A stretch of DNA of 64,000 nt from Streptomyces sp. SirexAA-E (GTDB lineage: Bacteria; Actinomycetota; Actinomycetes; Streptomycetales; Streptomycetaceae), in assembly GCF_000177195.2 (NCBI RefSeq), contig NC_015953.1, positions 4,402,001 to 4,466,000 on the forward strand, written 5' to 3'. The notes below the pieces were generated by a model. That model saw only the letters and a list, made by a program, of their open reading frames with translations, ran no database searches and was not told the origin of the DNA. Position numbers and translations under genes: made by a program. Shown here piece by piece: positions 59,684 to 64,000 of this stretch. Positions within the stretch are counted from its first letter, which is position 1. The number at the start of each line of letters is the position of its first letter.

Positions 59684-60808
59684 GTGACTGAGATCGAGAT
59701 CGGGCGCGGCAAGCGCGGCCGCAGGGCATACGCGTTCGACGACATCGCTGTCGTACCGAGCCGGCGTACCCGTGACCCGAAGGAGGTCTCGATCGCCTGG
59801 CAGATCGACGCCTACCGGTTCGAGCTGCCGTTCCTGGCCGCCCCGATGGACTCGGTGGTCTCCCCGCAGACCGCCATCCGCATCGGTGAGCTGGGCGGCC
59901 TCGGCGTCCTCAACCTCGAGGGGCTGTGGACGCGGCACGCCGACCCGCAGCCGCTGCTGGACGAGATCGCCGAGATGCCGGTCGAGAGCGCGACCCGCCG
60001 GCTCCAGGAGATCTACTCCGCCCCCATCCAGGAGGAGCTGATCGGGCAGCGCATCAAGGAGGTGCGCGACTCCGGCGTCGTGACCGCCGCCGCGCTCTCG
60101 CCGCAGCGCACCGCGCAGTTCTCCAAGGCCGTCGTCGACGCGGGCGTGGACATCTTCGTCATCCGCGGTACGACGGTCTCCGCGGAGCACGTCTCGGGTG
60201 CCGCCGAGCCGCTGAACCTCAAGCAGTTCATCTACGAGCTGGACGTCCCGGTCATCGTCGGCGGCTGCGCCACGTACACCGCCGCCCTGCACCTGATGCG
60301 CACCGGCGCCGCCGGTGTCCTCGTCGGCTTCGGCGGCGGCGCCGCGCACACCACGCGCAACGTCTTCGGCATCCAGGTCCCGATGGCGACCGCGGTCGCC
60401 GACGTGGCCGGTGCCCGCCGTGACTACATGGACGAGTCGGGCGGCCGGTACGTGCACGTCATCGCGGACGGCGGCGTCGGCTGGTCCGGTGACATCCCGA
60501 AGGCCGTCGCCTGCGGTGCGGACGCCGTGATGATGGGCTCCCCGCTGGCCCGCGCCACGGACGCGCCCGGCCGCGGCCGGCACTGGGGCATGGAGGCCGT
60601 CCACGAGGACGTGCCGCGCGGCAAGCTGGTCGACCTCGGCTCGGTGGGCACCACGGAGGAGGTCCTGACCGGGCCGTCGCACAACCCGGACGGTTCGATG
60701 AACATCTTCGGCGCCCTGCGCCGCGCGATGGCCACCACCGGCTACAGCGACCTCAAGGAGTTCCAGCGGGTCGAGGTGACGGTGGCGGACTCGCAGCACC
60801 GCCGCTGA
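59684..60808 (+). CDS. guaB3: GuaB3-type IMP dehydrogenase-related protein
   Basis: A 374-residue TIM-barrel relative of GuaB without CBS domains, the GuaB3 group common in actinobacteria. The substrate-binding segments (FLAAPMDSVVS, GADAVMMGSPLA) remain. At the position of the GuaB catalytic loop it has GGGAAHTTR: the Cys is replaced by His222. So it cannot form the usual thioester intermediate, and its activity is open. GTG start at 59684 with AGGGAAAGG upstream. Confidence 0.88.
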   Translation: MTEIEIGRGKRGRRAYAFDDIAVVPSRRTRDPKEVSIAWQIDAYRFELPFLAAPMDSVVSPQTAIRIGELGGLGVLNLEGLWTRHADPQPLLDEIAEMPVESATRRLQEIYSAPIQEELIGQRIKEVRDSGVVTAAALSPQRTAQFSKAVVDAGVDIFVIRGTTVSAEHVSGAAEPLNLKQFIYELDVPVIVGGCATYTAALHLMRTGAAGVLVGFGGGAAHTTRNVFGIQVPMATAVADVAGARRDYMDESGGRYVHVIADGGVGWSGDIPKAVACGADAVMMGSPLARATDAPGRGRHWGMEAVHEDVPRGKLVDLGSVGTTEEVLTGPSHNPDGSMNIFGALRRAMATTGYSDLKEFQRVEVTVADSQHRR

Positions 60809-60822
60809 CCTCGCCGTCCCGA

Positions 60823-60867
60823 TACGCCAGGGCCCGGACCACGCATCGTGGTCCGGGCCCTGGCGTA
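60823..60867. terminator. 21-bp bidirectional terminator
   Basis: A perfect 21-bp stem (60823-60843 with 60847-60867) with a three-base loop lies between the converging guaB3 and membrane-protein genes. It is the longest perfect hairpin in the window. Confidence 0.9.
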
Positions 60868-60880
60868 CGCGTGGTGGTGC

Positions 60881-61483
60881 TCAGCCGGCGGCCTTCTTGG
60901 CGGACGAGAAGGCGGCGACAGCGGCGATCACGAAGAAGAGGTAGCTGATCAGGCTGGAGTCTTCCTTCCACGCCTCGTTCAGCACGCCGAAGTAGTCGAA
61001 GAACATCTCGGAGACGGTGACCGGTGCGACCTTGGTGGCGATGATCGCCTCTCCCAGCAGCTGGCCGCCGTAGACGCCGACCAGGGCGAGGACCGCGCCG
61101 ACGACCGGCAGGACGGGGTTGCGTCCGCCGATCTTGCCCGCGGCGAAGCCGACCAGGAAGCCGACACCGACAGCCGCGTAGCCGATCTCGTGTTCCGTGG
61201 CGCCGATGATCCCGCCGTAGACACCGGCGGACACGAGGGCGGCGACGACGGCGGCGAGGATGCCGAGTCCCAGGCTGTTGCGCACCGGCGCGGCCGGGGC
61301 GAACGGATTGCCACCACCGAACTGCCCGGGCTGCTGCCCCGCGAACGGGTTCCCGGTCGGCGCGCCGGGCTGCGGCGGGTACGGGGTACCGGGCTGCTGC
61401 TGCGCGTACGGGTTGCCCTCGGCGGGCTGTCCGCCGCCGTAAGGCTGCTGAGGCGGGTTCGGCGGCTGGACGGGCTGGCTCAT
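60881..61483 (-). CDS. Hypothetical membrane protein with Pro/Gln-rich N-terminus
   Basis: A 200-residue protein has a disordered Pro/Gln/Gly-rich cytoplasmic stretch (1-65), followed by four hydrophobic segments (about 70-90, 97-118, 125-145 and 175-193). It has no motif I recognise. Start at 61483 because AGGGGGAA lies eight bases upstream. Such Pro-rich membrane proteins are common in actinomycetes. Confidence 0.75.
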   Translation of the reverse strand: MSQPVQPPNPPQQPYGGGQPAEGNPYAQQQPGTPYPPQPGAPTGNPFAGQQPGQFGGGNPFAPAAPVRNSLGLGILAAVVAALVSAGVYGGIIGATEHEIGYAAVGVGFLVGFAAGKIGGRNPVLPVVGAVLALVGVYGGQLLGEAIIATKVAPVTVSEMFFDYFGVLNEAWKEDSSLISYLFFVIAAVAAFSSAKKAAG

Positions 61484-61592
61484 GGTGGTGTTCCCCCTGG
61501 GACAGATGCGCACTGCTGTGCGACGAGTGACGCCGCAGGCTAGCAGGCACGACGGACACAGGGCACCGTGAATCCCTTGCGGGGCTTGGGCC

Positions 61593-62855
61593 CTAGAGCC
61601 GGTGCGCGGCGCCTGCCGGGGTGGCTCCCCTTGTATCCAGGAGGAGTTGGGCCTTCACGGCCAGTCCCTGGAGGTCGTACGTGCGGTGGTGCTGGAGCAG
61701 CACCGTCAGGTCGGCCCCGGCGGCGGCCTCGTAGAGCGAGTCGGCGCGCGGGACGGGCACGTCGCGTACCCGCCAGTCCAGGACGTGCGGGTCGTGGTAG
61801 CCGATCTGGGCGCCCATGTCCATGAGCCGGCCGGCGATCTCGCGGGCGGGGGAGGCCTCCTGGTCCGCGAGGTCGGGCTTGTAGGTGACCCCGAGCAGCA
61901 GGACCCGGGCGCTCCGCACGGACTTGCCGTGTTCGTTCAGCAGGGTCGCGCAGCGCTGGATCACATAGCTCGGCATCCGGTCGTTGATCTCCTTGGCCAG
62001 CGAGACCATGCGCAGCGGGTGGCCGGGCGTGTGGCTGGTGTACGGGAAGTATCCGGGGTCCAGGGGTGCGGCGTGGCCGCCGACGCCGGGTCCGGGTCGG
62101 AAGGGCTGGAAGCCGAAGGGCTTGGTCTCGGCGCACCTGATGACGTCCCAGAGGTCGACCCCGAGGTCGTGGCAGAGCACCGCCATCTCGTTGACCAGCG
62201 CGATGTTGACGTGCCGGAAGTTGGTTTCGAGGACCTTGGTCATCTCGGCCTCGCGCGGCCCTCTGGCCCGGACCACCTTGTCCGTGAGCCGGCTGTAGAA
62301 GGCGGCGGCGGACTCGGTGCAGGCGGGGGTGAGGCCGCCGATGACCTTGGGGGTGTTGGCGAGGACGTGGGTGCGGTTGCCCGGGTCGAGGCGGGCGGGG
62401 GAGTGGGCGAGGTGGAAGTCGCGTCCCGCGCGCAGGCCCGAGCCCTCCTCCAGGAGCGCCCGGACGACGTTCTCGGTGGTGCCGGGCGGTACGGCCGACT
62501 CGACGAGGACGGTGGTGTGCGGCCGCAGCCGGGCGGCCAGCGCGCGGGTCGCGTCGCTGACGGGGCCGAGGTCGAGTGCGCGGTCGGGGCCGAGCGGGGT
62601 CGGTGCGCAGATCACGGCGGTGCGGACCCGGCCGAGTTCGGCGGGGTCCGCGGTGGGCCGGAAGCCGCCCGAGAGCATCCTGCGGATGTCCGAGGCGCTG
62701 AGGGATCCCTCGACCGGAGTACGCCCGGCGGAGAGTTCGGCGTACGGGCGCGGATCCGTGTCGTAGCCGACCGTCTGGATCCCCGCGGCGACGGCCGCCT
62801 GGGCGAGGGGCAGGCCGAGGTGGCCGAGTCCGATGACAGCGAGGTCTGCGGGCAT
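61593..62855 (-). CDS. Nucleotide-sugar dehydrogenase homologue lacking catalytic residues
   Basis: A 420-residue homologue of UDP-glucose/UDP-ManNAc dehydrogenases. The Rossmann motif AVIGLGHLGLPLA starts the NAD domain; the middle helix EMTKVLE..FRHVNIALVNEMA and the C-terminal domain with LGVTYKPDLADQEASPA are typical. But three catalytic positions differ. The SPER motif is SPAR (Glu to Ala154), the Asn four residues after Lys207 is Thr211, and the Cys of the GPGVGGHC motif is Ala262. Lys207 and Asp266 remain. The usual four-electron oxidation by thioester is therefore unlikely. Alternative: a two-electron or non-enzymatic role. Confidence 0.85.
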   Translation of the reverse strand: MPADLAVIGLGHLGLPLAQAAVAAGIQTVGYDTDPRPYAELSAGRTPVEGSLSASDIRRMLSGGFRPTADPAELGRVRTAVICAPTPLGPDRALDLGPVSDATRALAARLRPHTTVLVESAVPPGTTENVVRALLEEGSGLRAGRDFHLAHSPARLDPGNRTHVLANTPKVIGGLTPACTESAAAFYSRLTDKVVRARGPREAEMTKVLETNFRHVNIALVNEMAVLCHDLGVDLWDVIRCAETKPFGFQPFRPGPGVGGHAAPLDPGYFPYTSHTPGHPLRMVSLAKEINDRMPSYVIQRCATLLNEHGKSVRSARVLLLGVTYKPDLADQEASPAREIAGRLMDMGAQIGYHDPHVLDWRVRDVPVPRADSLYEAAAGADLTVLLQHHRTYDLQGLAVKAQLLLDTRGATPAGAAHRL

Positions 62856-63192
62856 GTGGAGGGCCGTCCTTCCCTGGGGCCTGGGGCCTGATCCGAACGA
62901 AGGCCTTGAGGGGCCCGGCGACAGAGCGCGGGTGGGGGAGCGGGCCCTTTAAGACCAAGAGGCGGAAAGCGCAACTGCTGTGGACAATGCAATGTCAGAC
63001 TAGGCGTATATATGACCTATATGTCGCATTCTGCGGGTCTCGTCGACCGGGTGTTGTCCACAGGCGGTGGCTGAAGTCGCGGAGCGCGGACAGAATCGGA
63101 GAGTGGGTGCAGCCGTCCGGCCGTGCGGCCGACCGCGCTCCCCACGCCGAAGCACCCAGATGACCGGAATACCGGGATACCGGGAGGCAGCA
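62856..63192. promoter_or_regulatory. Divergent region upstream of glpD
   Basis: A 337-base gap without a gene. It holds two inverted DnaA-box-like sites (62979-62987 and 63054-63062) and, between them, an AT-rich stretch (TATATATGACCTATATG, about 63006-63022) with a direct repeat of ATATG. That stretch likely covers the glpD promoter or operator. No standard -35/-10 pair was seen. Confidence 0.5.
62978..63063. repeat. Inverted pair of DnaA-box-like sites
   Basis: CTGTGGACAA (62978-62987) and TTGTCCACAG (63054-63063) are exact inverse copies, 66 bases apart. TTGTCCACA is the preferred Streptomyces DnaA box. Confidence 0.7.
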
Positions 63193-64000
63193 GTGAGGAC
63201 AGCGACACTGGGACCCGCGGAGCGCGCCGAGGCGCTGGCCGCGATGGCCGAGCGCGAATTGGACGTGCTGGTCGTGGGGGCGGGCGTGGTCGGCGCCGGG
63301 ACCGCGCTGGACGCCGCCACCAGAGGACTCTCGACCGGCCTCGTCGAAGCGCGTGACTGGGCCTCGGGGACGTCCAGCAGGTCGAGCAAGCTGATCCACG
63401 GCGGGTTGCGCTATCTGGAGATGCTGGACTTCGCGCTCGTGCGGGAGGCGCTGAAGGAGCGCGGGCTGCTCCTGGAGCGGCTGGCCCCGCACCTGGTGAA
63501 GCCCGTCCCGTTCCTCTACCCGCTGCAGCACAAGGGGTGGGAGCGGCTGTACGCGGGCTCGGGCGTCGCGCTGTACGACGCGATGTCGGTGTCCTCGGGC
63601 CACGGCCGCGGGCTGCCCATGCACCGGCACCTCTCGCGCCGCCACGCCCTGCGCGTCGCGCCGGCCCTCCGCAAGGACGCCCTGGTCGGCGCCCTCCAGT
63701 ACTACGACGCGCAGATGGACGACGCCCGCTACGTGGCGACCCTGGTCCGCACCGCCGCGGGCTACGGCGCGCATGTGGCGAACCAGGCCCGGGTGACCGG
63801 CTTCCTCCGGGAGGGCGAGCGGGTCGTCGGCGTACGCGTCGAGGACGTCGAAGGCGGCGGCGAGTACGAGGTGCGGGCCAAGCAGGTGGTCAACGCGACC
63901 GGGGTGTGGACGGACGACACCCAGGCGCTCATCGGGGAGCGCGGGCAGTTCCACGTCCGGGCGTCCAAGGGCATCCACCTCGTCGTGCCGAAGGACCGCA
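63193..64000 (+). CDS. glpD: Glycerol-3-phosphate dehydrogenase (5' part, runs off the window)
   Basis: The first 269 residues of an FAD-dependent aerobic glycerol-3-phosphate dehydrogenase, which passes electrons to the respiratory chain at the membrane. The FAD motif DVLVVGAGVVGAGTALDAATRG (about 24-45), the SSKLIHGGLRYLE block and VVNATGVWTDD are typical. The gene is cut by the window end. GTG start at 63193 with GGGAGG 5-6 bases upstream. Confidence 0.92.
   Translation, partial: MRTATLGPAERAEALAAMAERELDVLVVGAGVVGAGTALDAATRGLSTGLVEARDWASGTSSRSSKLIHGGLRYLEMLDFALVREALKERGLLLERLAPHLVKPVPFLYPLQHKGWERLYAGSGVALYDAMSVSSGHGRGLPMHRHLSRRHALRVAPALRKDALVGALQYYDAQMDDARYVATLVRTAAGYGAHVANQARVTGFLREGERVVGVRVEDVEGGGEYEVRAKQVVNATGVWTDDTQALIGERGQFHVRASKGIHLVVPKDR

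Overview
The window is a chromosomal segment of a high-GC actinomycete, almost certainly a Streptomyces or close relative. The reasons are the strong G/C third-position bias, frequent GTG starts, the full S10-spc-alpha ribosomal gene order of Streptomyces, and the developmental genes whiD, bldM and an ShbA-type sigma factor beside groES-groEL and guaB. No tRNA, rRNA or CRISPR array was seen.

Region 1 (1-3264): a possible hemerythrin gene remnant, a single-pass membrane protein, a GNAT acetyltransferase on the minus strand, and a long leader with a good promoter (2879-2906) for the ribosomal cluster. Region 2 (3265-19625): rpsJ-rplC-rplD-rplW-rplB-rpsS-rplV-rpsC-rplP-rpmC-rpsQ, then two hairpins, rplN-rplX-rplE-rpsN-rpsH-rplF-rplR-rpsE-rpmD-rplO, a terminator, secY-adk, a terminator, map, and infA-rpmJ-rpsM-rpsK-rpoA-rplQ. 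Region 3 (19646-27959): truA, a membrane-anchored protein, an ABC-F ATPase that looks leaderless, rplM-rpsI, glmM, a DUF389 membrane protein and coaA.

Region 4 (28064-35831) is the main accessory island, placed between coaA and glmS. It holds two copies of a module made of a small secreted SMPI/I36-like protein and a lipoprotein-like partner, arranged divergently around a small helix-turn-helix gene. It ends in a 1290-residue secreted protein that combines a lytic-transglycosylase-like domain, a golvesin-like domain and an SGNH hydrolase. I recognise no described system with this make-up.

Region 5 (35916-48422): glmS-acpS-nnr, a DUF488 gene, alr, an alpha/beta hydrolase and tsaE. A small ORF behind an iron-box-like palindrome, a MITE-like element and an L,D-transpeptidase-like protein lacking its catalytic residues follow. 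Then come tsaB-rimI-tsaD and several small genes. The t6A tRNA-modification genes tsaE, tsaB and tsaD thus sit together but are split by accessory DNA. Region 6 (48423-57879): a SAM methyltransferase, a polysaccharide deacetylase lipoprotein, CIRCE-controlled groES-groEL, an SDR, a MOSC protein, a LysR regulator, whiD, bldM (with an apparent sigma-BldN promoter) and the ShbA-like sigma factor. Region 7 (58076-64000): guaB, a GuaB3-type paralogue without the catalytic Cys, a membrane protein, a nucleotide-sugar dehydrogenase homologue lacking several catalytic residues, and the 5' part of glpD, whose upstream region carries two inverted DnaA-box-like sites.
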